A stretch of 27,723 nt of DNA. Origin: Ruminococcaceae bacterium UBA7101. Lineage in GTDB: Bacteria; Bacillota; Clostridia; Oscillospirales; Acutalibacteraceae. Of the stretch, positions 17,251-26,282 are shown piece after piece (position 1 is the stretch's first letter; the number at the start of each line of letters is the position of its first letter). The notes under the pieces were generated by a model that saw only the letters and a program-made list of their open reading frames with translations, did no database searches and was not told where the DNA came from. The position numbers were made by a program, and so were the translations under genes. The stretch is from positions 1-27,723 of the forward strand of contig DKYL01000036.1 of NCBI GenBank assembly GCA_002493325.1, written 5' to 3'.

Positions 17251-18264
17251 ATGGAAAAGCTTAAGGTTGGCATCATCGGTGCCGGTCGTATCGGTCAGGT
17301 ACATGCTAAATCAATTACGTACCATATTCCTCAGGCTGAAATCGTTGCTATTTCCGACATTTTTGTTGAAGGTGCAAAGAAGGTTTCAGAGGAGCTTGGT
17401 ATCCCGAATTATTATGAGGATTATCACGAGATTTTAAACAATCCCGAAATTACAGCAGTTCTTATCTGTTCCTCAACAGATACCCACGCAGACATTGCGA
17501 TTGAAGCTGCTAAGGCAGGCAAGCACATTTTCTGTGAAAAGCCTGTTGATTTGACAATTGAAAAAATCAAGGCTGTTATCAAGGCTGTTGACGAAGCAGG
17601 CGTTAAGCTTCAGATTGGCTTTAACCGCCGCTATGACCACAACTTTGCAGCAATCAAGGACCTTGCCAACAAGGGCAAAATCGGTGAGCTGCAGACAATC
17701 AAAATCACATCACGTGACCCTGAGCCGCCCCCAATCTCATATGTTAAGGTATCGGGCGGTATCTTCCTTGATATGACCGTTCATGATTTCGACATGGCTC
17801 GTTTTATCGGCGGTGAGGTTGAAGAGGTTTATGCAAATGCTGCAGTTACAGTTGACCCTGCAATCGGTGAGGCAGGCGATGTTGACACAGCACTTGTTGC
17901 TCTTAAATTCAAGAGCGGTGCTATCGGTGTTATTGACAACTGCCGCAAGGCTGCTTACGGCTATGACCAAAGACTTGAGGTATTCGGTAAAAAGGGTCAG
18001 GCAAGTGCTGCCAATGATACTCCTACTCACGTTGAATTTATGGATGAAAACGGTGCAACAACTGACAAGCCGCTTTACTTCTTCCTTGAGAGATATATGC
18101 AGTCCTTCACTGACGAAATGACAGAGTTCATCGACTGTGTAATTAACGATAAGGCTACAAAGACAACTGTTTATGACGGTCTTGAGGCACTTCGTCTTGG
18201 TCTTGCTGCTAAGAAGTCTGTTGCTGAAAACAGACCTGTTAAATTATCTGAAATTGAGGCTTAA
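17251..18264 (+). CDS. iolG: myo-Inositol 2-dehydrogenase
   Basis: A 337-residue NAD-dependent oxidoreductase of the Gfo/Idh/MocA family that oxidises myo-inositol to scyllo-inosose, the first step of inositol breakdown. The N-terminal Rossmann fold shows GIIGAGRIG (8-15). The catalytic lysine is Lys97 in CEKPVD. Asp174 and His178 in FLDMTVHDFDMARF match the IolG catalytic pair. Length is typical. AGAGG precedes the ATG. It is the first gene of iolG-iolD-iolE, with iolD starting two bases after its stop. Related dehydrogenases act on other cyclitols or sugars, but the neighbours make inositol the best call. Confidence 0.9.
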   Translation: MEKLKVGIIGAGRIGQVHAKSITYHIPQAEIVAISDIFVEGAKKVSEELGIPNYYEDYHEILNNPEITAVLICSSTDTHADIAIEAAKAGKHIFCEKPVDLTIEKIKAVIKAVDEAGVKLQIGFNRRYDHNFAAIKDLANKGKIGELQTIKITSRDPEPPPISYVKVSGGIFLDMTVHDFDMARFIGGEVEEVYANAAVTVDPAIGEAGDVDTALVALKFKSGAIGVIDNCRKAAYGYDQRLEVFGKKGQASAANDTPTHVEFMDENGATTDKPLYFFLERYMQSFTDEMTEFIDCVINDKATKTTVYDGLEALRLGLAAKKSVAENRPVKLSEIEA

Positions 18265-18266
18265 TT

Positions 18267-20120
18267 ATGAAACGTATCAGACTTACAATGTCACAGGCAC
18301 TGGTCAAGTTCCTTGACAATCAATATATCGAATGTGACGGTGTTGAAACAAAATTTGTTGAAGGCATTTTCGGTATTTTCGGTCACGGCTGCGTAGTCGG
18401 TGTTGGTCAGGCGTTAGAGCAGGGCGGACACAATCTGAAATTTTATCAGGGTAAAAACGAGCAGAATATGGCACTTGCTGCTATTGCTTATGCTAAGCAG
18501 ATGGACAGAAAGGCAATTATCCCCTGTGTTTCATCCATCGGTCCCGGTGCAACCAATATGGTAACTGCCTGCGGCTGTGCCACAGCAAACAGAATTCCGC
18601 TTCTTGTGCTGCCCGGTGACACCTTTGCCTGTCGCCAGCCTGATCCCGTTTTACAGCAGGCTGAGTTCTTTGACAATTACGGCAGAACCGTAACAGATGC
18701 ATTCAAGGGTGTATGCCACTATTTTGACAGAATTTCAAGACCTGAGCAGTTAATGACTGCTTGTATTAACGCAATGCGTGTTTTAACGGACCCTGCAGAT
18801 ACAGGTGCGGTTTGCCTTGCTATGCCGCAGGATGTTGAGGGCGAGGCTTATGATTATCCTGAGCATTTTCTTGCCAAAAGAGTTTGGCATATGGACAGAC
18901 GTCCTATTTCAAAATCACAGCTTGACAGAGCAACTGCACTGATTAAAGAAGCCAAAAAGCCGATTATTGTTTGCGGCGGCGGTGTAAGATACAGCGGTGC
19001 TGAAAAAGAGCTGCTTGCTTTTGCTGAAAAATATAACATCCCTGTTGCCGAAACACAGGCAGGCAAGGGTATTATTGACTGGAAGCATCCGCTCAATCTC
19101 GGCGGTATCGGTGTAACAGGCGGCAAGGCTGCCAATGTGATTGCAAAGGATGCTGATTTAATTATCGGTGTCGGCACACGATTCACTGACTTTACCACAG
19201 CTTCAAAGTGGTTGTTTAACGAAAACAGGAAGGTACTTGGCATTAACGTATGTCCATTTGATGCATTCAAAATGGATGCTGAGGCAATTATTGCTGATGC
19301 AAAAGAGGCTGTTACTGCTCTTATTGATTCCTGTGAGGGCTATAAATCAGCTTATACGGATGAAATCTCAGCAGCAAAGACTGAATGGGATGCTATTGTT
19401 GATAAGTATTATTCAACAGAGCTTGAGGGAGGACTCAATCAGACTCTTGCTCTTGGTATCATCAACGAATTTATGGAAGACGATGCCATTGCTCTCGGTT
19501 CAGCTGGCTCACTCCCGGGCGATATGCAAAGGCTGTTCAGACCTAAAGACAGAGGTACATACCATATGGAATACGGCTATTCCAATATGGGCTATGAGGT
19601 TAACGGTGCACTCGGTGCAAAAATGGCTAAACCTGAATCACAGGTTTACACCTTCTGCGGTGACGGCTCATTCCTTATGGGGCACAGCGAGCTTTACACT
19701 GCTTTGCAGGAGGGCTTAAAGATTAATGTCTGCCTGTTTGACAATATGGGCTGGGGCTGTATTGAAAATCTCCAGAATAATCAGGGTACTGATACATTTG
19801 GTACTGTTTTCAGAGCAAGAAATCCTGTAACAGGTATGCTTGACGGTGCTGAAATTGACCCTGACTTTGCAAAAATTGCAGAGGGCTACGGCTGTAAGGC
19901 TTATACCTGCCGTACCTCTGACGAGCTTCGTGCTGCACTTGCAGATGCACAGAAGCAGACCGTTTCCTGCCTGTTTGATATTAAGGTGCTGCCAAAGACG
20001 ATGACACCCGGCTTTGAGTCCTGGTGGAGAGTCGGCGTTGCAGAGGTTTCCGAAAGTGAAACCGTTGCAGCAGCATATGAGGATATGCAGGCACACATTA
20101 AGGAAACCTTCGATTATTAA
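18267..20120 (+). CDS. iolD: 3D-(3,5/4)-trihydroxycyclohexane-1,2-dione hydrolase
   Basis: A 617-residue thiamine-diphosphate enzyme that opens the ring of the diketo-inositol intermediate to give 5-deoxy-D-glucuronate. Three TPP-family domains are present. The N-terminal pyrimidine-binding domain has the catalytic Glu65 in GKNEQNM. A central domain includes IIVCGGGVRYSGA. The C-terminal cofactor domain has GDGS (465-468) ending at Asn493 in CLFDNMGWGC. The signatures and length are those of IolD. The ATG lies two bases past iolG, so the two are translationally coupled. Confidence 0.93.
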   Translation: MKRIRLTMSQALVKFLDNQYIECDGVETKFVEGIFGIFGHGCVVGVGQALEQGGHNLKFYQGKNEQNMALAAIAYAKQMDRKAIIPCVSSIGPGATNMVTACGCATANRIPLLVLPGDTFACRQPDPVLQQAEFFDNYGRTVTDAFKGVCHYFDRISRPEQLMTACINAMRVLTDPADTGAVCLAMPQDVEGEAYDYPEHFLAKRVWHMDRRPISKSQLDRATALIKEAKKPIIVCGGGVRYSGAEKELLAFAEKYNIPVAETQAGKGIIDWKHPLNLGGIGVTGGKAANVIAKDADLIIGVGTRFTDFTTASKWLFNENRKVLGINVCPFDAFKMDAEAIIADAKEAVTALIDSCEGYKSAYTDEISAAKTEWDAIVDKYYSTELEGGLNQTLALGIINEFMEDDAIALGSAGSLPGDMQRLFRPKDRGTYHMEYGYSNMGYEVNGALGAKMAKPESQVYTFCGDGSFLMGHSELYTALQEGLKINVCLFDNMGWGCIENLQNNQGTDTFGTVFRARNPVTGMLDGAEIDPDFAKIAEGYGCKAYTCRTSDELRAALADAQKQTVSCLFDIKVLPKTMTPGFESWWRVGVAEVSESETVAAAYEDMQAHIKETFDY

Positions 20121-20161
20121 TAATGGCAGCTTGACTAAAAATTTTGAAAGGTAAATAAAAA

Positions 20162-21061
20162 ATGCTTGATTCAAACAAAGTTAAATTAGCGATTGCACCA
20201 ATCGGCTGGACAAATGACGATATGCCTGACCTTGGTGCAGAGAATACATTTGAGCAGTGCATCAGTGAAATGGCACTGGCTGGCTTTAAGGGCTCTGAAA
20301 TCGGTAACAAATATCCTGCAGATCCTGATGTATTAAAGCCTTATCTTGATATCAGAGGACTTCAGATTTGCAATGCCTGGTTCTCATCCTTCTTAACCTC
20401 AAAGCCTTATGAGGAAACAATTGAGGCATTCAAGGCACATTGCGATAAGCTCCACAAGCTTGGTGCTAAGGTTATCGGTGCATCTGAGCAGGGCAACTCC
20501 ATTCAGGGCTGTCTTGACAAGTCAATTCTTGATGAAAAACCCTATTACACTGACGAGCAGTGGGAGATTGTTGCCAAGGGCTTTAACGAAATGGGTGCTT
20601 ACGCAAAGAGCAAGGGTATGTTCTTTACTGTTCATCATCATATGGGCACAGGCGTACAGACCGTTGAGGAAATTGATAAGCTGATGGAGCTTACAGACCC
20701 TGATTTGGTTTATCTCCTTTTCGACTCAGGTCATCTCACCTTTGCAGGCATTGACCCTGTACCTGTACTTAAAAAGTATATCAACAGAGTTAAGCACGTT
20801 CATTTAAAGGATGTACGTCTTGATGTTTATAACAATCAGGTTGTTCCTGAGCATATGTCATTCCTTGATGCTGTAAGAGCAGGCGTGTTCACAGTTCCCG
20901 GTGACGGCGATGTTGATTTCAAGCCTATCTTTGACATTCTTGCAGAGAATGATTATGAGGGCTGGGTTGTTGTTGAGGCTGAGCAGGATCCTGCAAAGGC
21001 GAATCCCTTTGAATATGCGGTTAAGGCAAGAAAATATATTGCCGAAAACACAGGTCTTTAA
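20162..21061 (+). CDS. iolE: Inosose dehydratase (2-keto-myo-inositol dehydratase)
   Basis: A 299-residue TIM-barrel protein of the xylose-isomerase-like/IolE family. It dehydrates scyllo-inosose to the diketone used by IolD, acting between IolG and IolD. Family landmarks are IAPIGWTNDDMPDLGAENTF near the start, MFFTVHHHMGTGVQT in the middle, LLFDSGHLTFAG, HVHLKDVR, and WVVVEAEQDP near the end; the Glu, Asp and His residues there form the divalent-metal site. It starts 41 bases after iolD, behind GAAAGG, and is the last gene of this operon before a strong terminator. Confidence 0.92.
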   Translation: MLDSNKVKLAIAPIGWTNDDMPDLGAENTFEQCISEMALAGFKGSEIGNKYPADPDVLKPYLDIRGLQICNAWFSSFLTSKPYEETIEAFKAHCDKLHKLGAKVIGASEQGNSIQGCLDKSILDEKPYYTDEQWEIVAKGFNEMGAYAKSKGMFFTVHHHMGTGVQTVEEIDKLMELTDPDLVYLLFDSGHLTFAGIDPVPVLKKYINRVKHVHLKDVRLDVYNNQVVPEHMSFLDAVRAGVFTVPGDGDVDFKPIFDILAENDYEGWVVVEAEQDPAKANPFEYAVKARKYIAENTGL

Positions 21062-21077
21062 TTTAATAAGCTTATAA

Positions 21078-21109
21078 AAAACTCCTGATGCGTATGCATC
21101 AGGAGTTTT
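21078..21109. terminator. Bidirectional terminator between iolE and the ATPase gene
   Basis: A perfect 14-bp stem (AAAACTCCTGATGC / GCATCAGGAGTTTT) with loop GTAT lies 16 bases past iolE. A-rich and T-rich flanks on either side suit both convergent operons. Confidence 0.88.
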
Positions 21110-21125
21110 CTGTTTACAATTAAAT

Positions 21126-23780
21126 TTATTTGTTAAGCTTTCTCTGGATTGCCTTAACGATTTCAACAATCGGAATTACGCAAACAGCAAGTGCAAGTGA
21201 GATTGCATATTCAGTTAAGCTGATGTGTGCAAAGTCAAATGCTTCTGCAAGGAACGGAATATAAATAACAACTGTTGAAAGCACAAGGCTTAATACCATT
21301 GCACCCACTAAATACCAGTTGATACTGCCCATTTTTGCAATAGTCTGTCGGCGTGAACGCATATTGAAGGAATGGAAAATCTCTGCCATTGCAAGTGTTA
21401 AGAACGCCATTGTCATACCATTCTGGTGAATAAGCTCTTCTGAACCGTGAGCAAGTGTAACACCAAGCTGATTTGTACCGAAGAAATAAGCAAGGAGTGT
21501 AAGAGCAGTTACCATAAGACCCTGATATACACAGTCAAAGCCCATACCGCCTGCAAAAATTCCGTCCTTTGAATTTCTCGGCTGACGCTTCATTATATCC
21601 TTTTCGCCCTTCTCAAGACCGAGAGCGAGAGCAGGCAGACAGTCGGTAATCAGGTTAATCCACAGCAGATGAACAGGCTCAAAGATTGTAAAGCCCATTA
21701 AGGTTGCAATAAAGATTGTAACAACCTCACTGAGGTTTGAGGACAGCAGGAACTGAATGGAATTACGGATATTGTCATAAATTCTTCTGCCCTCTTCAAC
21801 GGCTGAAACGATTGTTGCAAAGTTATCGTCTGCAAGCACCATATCGGCAACATTTTTCGTAACATCTGTACCTGTAATGCCCATACCGACACCGATATCG
21901 GCATTTTTGATTGACGGAGCATCATTAACACCGTCGCCTGTCATTGCAGTGATTTTACCCTTAGCCTTCCAAGCCTTAACAATTCTAACCTTATGCTCAG
22001 GCTGAACACGGGCATAAACCGAATATTTTTCAATTTCCCTGTCAAGCTCCTCATCACTGAGCTTATTGAGCTCTGCACCTGTGATTGCAGAGGTATTATC
22101 CGTAATGATGCCAAGCTCTTTTGCAATCGCAACAGCGGTATCCTTGTGGTCACCTGTGATCATAATTGGTCTGATACCTGCCTGACGACATTCTTTAATT
22201 GCATCAACAACCTCAGGTCTGACAGGGTCAATCATACCTGTCAAGCCGATATAGCAGAGCTCCTGCTCAAGTGCAGCAGCCTCTTCACTTTCAGGCTTAT
22301 CCTTATAAATACGCATTGCTCCGCAAAGAACACGAAGTGCCTTATCAGCCATTTCCTTGTTGCCGGCGAGGATTTCATTCCTTTTTTCGTCTGTCATAGG
22401 GAGCTGCTTGCCGTTTTCATAATAGGATGTACATTTTGAAAGCACAACATCGGGCGCACCCTTGGTATACTGAACATAACCGTTTTCACTCTCGTGAACA
22501 GTTGACATCATTTTTCTCATGGAATCAAATGGTGCTTCCATAACTCTCGGGAAAGAATCCTCAAGCTTTGTTTTAGGAAGCTCCAGCTTATCAGCATAAG
22601 CAACCAATGCTGCCTCTGTCGGCTCACCCTTTACGGTGCCGTCATCCTGAAGCTGTGCATCACAGCAAAGTGCCATTGCAGAGGCAAGGAGCTTTTCGTC
22701 ACTGCCCTTATATTCAACAACCGTCATTTTATTTTGTGTCAATGTGCCTGTTTTGTCAGAGCAGATAATCTGCGTACAGCCCAATGTTTCAACAGCAGTA
22801 AGCTGTCTGATAACCGCATTTCTCTTGCTCATCTTTGTAACACCGATTGAAAGAACGATGGTTACAACAGCAGCCAGACCCTCAGGGATAGCGGCAACAG
22901 CAAGTGAAACGGCAACCATAAAGGTATTGAGAACCGTATTGAAATTAACTGCATCACCTACAATAAGTGAACGAACAATATCAAAAGCAAAGATAAATAC
23001 ACAAATACCGAGAACTAATATTGACAAGATACGTGAAAGCTGATTGAGCTTCTGCTGCAGAGGTGTGTCACCATTCTCAGCCTGCTCAAGAGCATCGGCA
23101 ATTTTACCCATTTCAGTATCCATACCTGTTGCAACAACAACAGCCCTGCCGTGACCGTAAACAACATTTGAGCCCATATAGCACATATTTTTTCTGTCAC
23201 CAAGGGGAACATCATCACTGCCCAGCGGGTCAATGGCATCTACCTGCTTATTAACGGGAACGGACTCGCCTGTAAGTGCAGCCTCCTCGATTTTCATTGA
23301 AGCACAGCTTATAATTCGGCAATCGGCAGGAACACTGTCACCAGCCTCAAGCTCAACAACGTCACCGATAACAAGGTCTTCACTCTTTATATCAACAAGT
23401 CTGCCGTCACGGTAAACCTTTGATGTTGCAGCCGCAATTTCCTGCAGAGCCTCAATCGCCTTTTCAGCCTTCTGCTCCTGAACAACACCGAGCACTGCAT
23501 TGAGAATAACAACAAACATAATAATAAATACATCTGTAAAGCCTTCTCCGCTGACAGCTCCTGTAATTCCGGAAATAACAGCAGCAATGATAAGTATAAT
23601 TATCATCGGGTCAGCAAGCTGACTTAAGAATTTGTGAAGCAGCGTTTCCTTCTTGCCCTCAGCTAACTTGTTTTTGCCGTTTTTTTCAAGCCTTGACGCA
23701 GCCTCAGCGGCAGTCAAGCCGCTTTCAGATGACTTGATTTCATCAAAAACAGCACTTTTGTCCTTCAAATACTCCTTCAT
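21126..23780 (-). CDS. P-type cation ATPase, PMCA/SERCA-like, probably exporting Mn2+ and/or Ca2+
   Basis: An 884-residue P2-type ATPase. The layout is complete: an N-terminal cation-ATPase segment (1-50), membrane helices 1-2, an actuator domain with TGES (170-173), membrane helices 3-4 with VAAIPEGL (295-302), the phosphorylation site Asp342 in SDKTGTLT, a nucleotide domain with KGAPDVVL, the hinge TGDGVNDAPSIKNADIG, and six C-terminal helices. The PEGL site and length fit calcium-type pumps. The preceding RNA element is a yybP-ykoY manganese riboswitch, which in Lactococcus and Streptococcus controls similar ATPases linked to Mn2+ homeostasis. That favours Mn2+ efflux as the physiological job. 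GAGG precedes the ATG. Confidence 0.88.
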   Translation of the reverse strand: MKEYLKDKSAVFDEIKSSESGLTAAEAASRLEKNGKNKLAEGKKETLLHKFLSQLADPMIIILIIAAVISGITGAVSGEGFTDVFIIMFVVILNAVLGVVQEQKAEKAIEALQEIAAATSKVYRDGRLVDIKSEDLVIGDVVELEAGDSVPADCRIISCASMKIEEAALTGESVPVNKQVDAIDPLGSDDVPLGDRKNMCYMGSNVVYGHGRAVVVATGMDTEMGKIADALEQAENGDTPLQQKLNQLSRILSILVLGICVFIFAFDIVRSLIVGDAVNFNTVLNTFMVAVSLAVAAIPEGLAAVVTIVLSIGVTKMSKRNAVIRQLTAVETLGCTQIICSDKTGTLTQNKMTVVEYKGSDEKLLASAMALCCDAQLQDDGTVKGEPTEAALVAYADKLELPKTKLEDSFPRVMEAPFDSMRKMMSTVHESENGYVQYTKGAPDVVLSKCTSYYENGKQLPMTDEKRNEILAGNKEMADKALRVLCGAMRIYKDKPESEEAAALEQELCYIGLTGMIDPVRPEVVDAIKECRQAGIRPIMITGDHKDTAVAIAKELGIITDNTSAITGAELNKLSDEELDREIEKYSVYARVQPEHKVRIVKAWKAKGKITAMTGDGVNDAPSIKNADIGVGMGITGTDVTKNVADMVLADDNFATIVSAVEEGRRIYDNIRNSIQFLLSSNLSEVVTIFIATLMGFTIFEPVHLLWINLITDCLPALALGLEKGEKDIMKRQPRNSKDGIFAGGMGFDCVYQGLMVTALTLLAYFFGTNQLGVTLAHGSEELIHQNGMTMAFLTLAMAEIFHSFNMRSRRQTIAKMGSINWYLVGAMVLSLVLSTVVIYIPFLAEAFDFAHISLTEYAISLALAVCVIPIVEIVKAIQRKLNK

Positions 23781-23805
23781 ACTAATACCTCTTTTTTTAA
23801 ATTAA

Positions 23806-23843
23806 ATAAATAAAAACCCGTACATAGTATTGCACTATGTACG
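23806..23843 (-). terminator. Riboswitch expression-platform terminator
   Basis: A perfect 10-bp stem CGTACATAGT / ACTATGTACG (loop GCAAT on the minus strand, 23843-23819) is followed by GG and a run of six T. Its 5' arm overlaps the 3' strand of the riboswitch P1 stem by two bases, so the structures compete: aptamer folded means readthrough. Confidence 0.82.
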
Positions 23844-23936
23844 AGTCTCATTCTTTAAAACTAAACCAGCCGTAAAGGCATGATGTTGATTTAGCTCACA
23901 CTATGTAAATGCTGTGTGGAACTACTCCCTCGAACA
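23842..23936 (-). ncRNA. yybP-ykoY manganese riboswitch
   Basis: On the minus strand the leader begins with CGAGGGAGTAG and, after two helical regions, closes with GAGACTCG. These match the conserved 5' (GGGAGUAG) and 3' (GAGAC) internal-loop segments of the yybP-ykoY family, and CGAG (23932-23929) pairs with CTCG (23845-23842) as P1. An inner hairpin around GCCTTTACGGC fits the second arm. The family binds Mn2+ and generally turns genes on. Position between a strong promoter and a terminator ahead of a cation ATPase agrees with this. Confidence 0.82.
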
Positions 23937-23942
23937 ACATAT

Positions 23943-23971
23943 ATTATACCACAAAATGGTAAATAAGTCAA
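23943..23971 (-). promoter_or_regulatory. Promoter of the riboswitch-ATPase transcript
   Basis: Minus strand TTGACT (23971-23966), 17-bp spacer, TATAAT (23948-23943). Transcription would start near 23936, right at the riboswitch. Confidence 0.72.
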
Positions 23972-24026
23972 TATGCAAAATAGTCATCTGTCTATTAATT
24001 TAATGTTAAATCTTTATTAAATCAAT

Positions 24027-25043
24027 TTAAACTCTTGCAACCATTTCGCCGTATTCTTCCTTGCTCTTTTTAATAAAATCCTCAACCTGCTTTGCAGAAG
24101 GCATAGCATCTGAGCAGGAATGAGCAGAAATCAGAATAGATGCTGAGGCTGAACCAAACTCAAGACATTCAATAATTTCCTTGCCCTGCAGAAGACTGTA
24201 AAGGAAGGATGAGCCGTATCCGTCACCACCGCCGAAGCCCTTGAGCTTAACAGCAGGGAATGGCTTGATTGAATAGAATTTGCCATCATTAGTATATGCA
24301 GTTGAGCCCTCTTTACCGTGCTTAATTACACAAATAGAAGCACCAAAGGATTGCCAATATTTAGCAGATTCAGGGTCACTGTCCTTAACACCGACAATTC
24401 CCTCAGTCAAATCAAACTCCTCACGTGAGCCCATAATAATATCGGCATTCTGTGCAACAAGACTGTAATAAACAGCGATTTCATCCTTTGATTTCCATGT
24501 GTATTCACGGTAATCAATATCAAAAATAATTCTTACATTATTCTTTTTAGCAAGCATCATTGCCTTTAGGCAAGCCTCACGTGACGGTGATTTTGCCAGA
24601 GCTGTACCGCTGATAACAATCGCCTTTGCAGATGCAATATATTCCTCCTTAATATCCTCCGGAGCCATACAGAAATCAGCAACATTGTCACGATACATCA
24701 GAATGGATGACTCTTCCTTTGAAAGAATTTCAGTAAAGGTTAAGCCAAGGCACTCACCATTCTTGGCTCTTGTAATCTGGCTTGTGTCAATACCCTCTTT
24801 ATCAAAATAATTAACAACAAAATCACCGAACCGGTCATTGCTCACACAGCCGCAAAAACCAACCTTACAGCCAAGACGTGCAAGACCGACTGCAATATTT
24901 GCAGGTGAGCCGCCAACATACTTATTAAAATTGGAGGACTCGCTCAATGGCATATACATATCAGTCGGATTAAAGTCAATCGCAATTCTGCCGATTGGAA
25001 TGAAATCCAATGGCTTTGACATATCAAATGTAATGTAGTTCAT
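24027..25043 (-). CDS. iolC: 5-Dehydro-2-deoxygluconokinase
   Basis: A 338-residue PfkB/ribokinase-family kinase that phosphorylates 5-dehydro-2-deoxy-D-gluconate in inositol breakdown. It shows the family's GGSPANIAVGLARLG (44-58) near the N terminus and GFGGGDGYGSSF near the C terminus, with Asp274 as the catalytic base. The N-terminal FIPIGRIAIDFNPT stretch and length are those of IolC rather than fructokinase. It begins 22 bases after iolJ behind AAGGGG, so the two form an operon separate from iolGDE. No convincing hairpin follows the stop; the ATPase promoter is next. Confidence 0.88.
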   Translation of the reverse strand: MNYITFDMSKPLDFIPIGRIAIDFNPTDMYMPLSESSNFNKYVGGSPANIAVGLARLGCKVGFCGCVSNDRFGDFVVNYFDKEGIDTSQITRAKNGECLGLTFTEILSKEESSILMYRDNVADFCMAPEDIKEEYIASAKAIVISGTALAKSPSREACLKAMMLAKKNNVRIIFDIDYREYTWKSKDEIAVYYSLVAQNADIIMGSREEFDLTEGIVGVKDSDPESAKYWQSFGASICVIKHGKEGSTAYTNDGKFYSIKPFPAVKLKGFGGGDGYGSSFLYSLLQGKEIIECLEFGSASASILISAHSCSDAMPSAKQVEDFIKKSKEEYGEMVARV

Positions 25044-25065
25044 AATTTTTACCCCTTCAATTCAG

Positions 25066-25908
25066 TTACGCTTTATTGTCGCTGCCGAAAATAAGAATAT
25101 GCTTTTTCGCATTCTCATAAGCGCCCTGCACCTCAGCAGCCTGCAAATCATAGTAACCTTTTATACTGTCATTATTATAGCACCCTGCAACGGTGTTTTC
25201 AACCATATCAAAGGTTGCAGTCGCAATATTTATTTTTTTTATGCCCGTATGTGAGCACTTAACAAAATCATCGGGAGTAATACCTGTTCCGCCGTGCAAA
25301 ACTAATGGTAAGTCAGTATTTTTTTCAACCTCTTCAAGAATATTAAATCTGAGCTTTGGTGTACTTTTGTAATTGCCATGCGCATTGCCGATTGCGATTG
25401 CAAGCGCATCCACACCTGTTTCTGCCTCAAAACGAACCGCGTCCTCAGGCTTGGTGCAATTGATTGCAATATCCTCGCTGCCATCCTCGCTGCCGCCTAC
25501 ACAGCCAATCTCCGCCTCAACAGAAGCATCATATTCCTCTGCCATAGCAATAACCTTTTTCGTCATTTCAATATTTTCGTCAAGGGGCAGATGTGAGCCG
25601 TCAAACATAACCGATGTAAAACCGAGATCAAGTGCCTGAGAAATCTTTTCAAGTGTTTTGCCGTGGTCAAAATGAACAGCCACAGGAGTATCTGCATTTT
25701 CAGCAGCAGCAACCATAAGCGGACCAATCAGCTCCAGCGGGCTTTGCTTTAATCTCACCTCGGCAATCTGCAGAATAACAGGTGCATTCAGCTCCTTTGC
25801 AGCCTGCAGAACACCAAGCACCATCTCCATATTCGCAACGGAAAATGAGCCGACTGCATAATCACCTTCCTGTGCATCTGCCAGCAGTTCACGCATATTA
25901 ACCAACAT
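25066..25908 (-). CDS. iolJ: Class II aldolase, probable 6-phospho-5-dehydro-2-deoxygluconate aldolase
   Basis: A 280-residue class II, zinc-dependent aldolase. Metal-site residues are seen: His82 in HFDHGKT, Glu133 in EAEIGCVGGSED, His177 in GNAHGNY, and His205 in VLHGGTG. The family also holds fructose- and tagatose-bisphosphate aldolases, which sequence alone separates poorly. Pairing with iolC, 22 bases downstream, points to cleavage of the IolC product into dihydroxyacetone phosphate and malonate semialdehyde. The ribosome site is GAGGTAA. It starts only about 36 bases after the 3' end of rnpB on the same strand, with no separate promoter or terminator evident. Confidence 0.83.
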   Translation of the reverse strand: MLVNMRELLADAQEGDYAVGSFSVANMEMVLGVLQAAKELNAPVILQIAEVRLKQSPLELIGPLMVAAAENADTPVAVHFDHGKTLEKISQALDLGFTSVMFDGSHLPLDENIEMTKKVIAMAEEYDASVEAEIGCVGGSEDGSEDIAINCTKPEDAVRFEAETGVDALAIAIGNAHGNYKSTPKLRFNILEEVEKNTDLPLVLHGGTGITPDDFVKCSHTGIKKINIATATFDMVENTVAGCYNNDSIKGYYDLQAAEVQGAYENAKKHILIFGSDNKA

Positions 25909-25943
25909 AAGTATTACCTCGATTGTTAAATTTAATAATAAAG

Positions 25944-26274
25944 CGAGCCGACAATAAGCCGAGTTCTGTCAAGGGTAATCATCTATCTCGACGCAGCATT
26001 GCTGCTGCGCTCCAGCCATCCTTCAAAGTTATGTGTCGAGCAAACAGCCCTTTAGTCGATGTTGCAGCGGATAGGGTTTACATGGCAAGGGATGTTACCA
26101 TCCCCTCGGTGAGCTCTTACCTCGCCTTTCCATCCTTACCTGAAAAATCAGGCGGTTTATTTCTGTTGCACTTTCCCTAAGGTCACCCTCGGCGGCCGTT
26201 AGCCGTTATCCTGCTCTGTGCTGCTCGGACTTTCCTCATATTGCAAAGCAATACGCGATTACCTCGTCGGCTCG
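25944..26274 (-). ncRNA. rnpB: RNase P RNA (type A)
   Basis: The catalytic RNA of ribonuclease P, which matures tRNA 5' ends, about 331 bases long. Conserved blocks on the minus strand are GAGGAAAGTCC (26237-26227), GGTAAGAGCTCACCG (26121-26107) and ACAGAACTCGGCTTA (25969-25955). The ends CGAGCCGAC (26274-26266) and GTCGGCTCG (25952-25944) pair as helix P1. A promoter lies just upstream. An 85-codon plus-strand frame over this region is an antisense artefact. Confidence 0.95.
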
Positions 26275-26282
26275 TACCTTAT

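Noticed and set aside
25923..26180. Plus-strand open frame of 85 codons
   Set aside because: It lies antisense over the conserved RNase P RNA and has no ribosome site.
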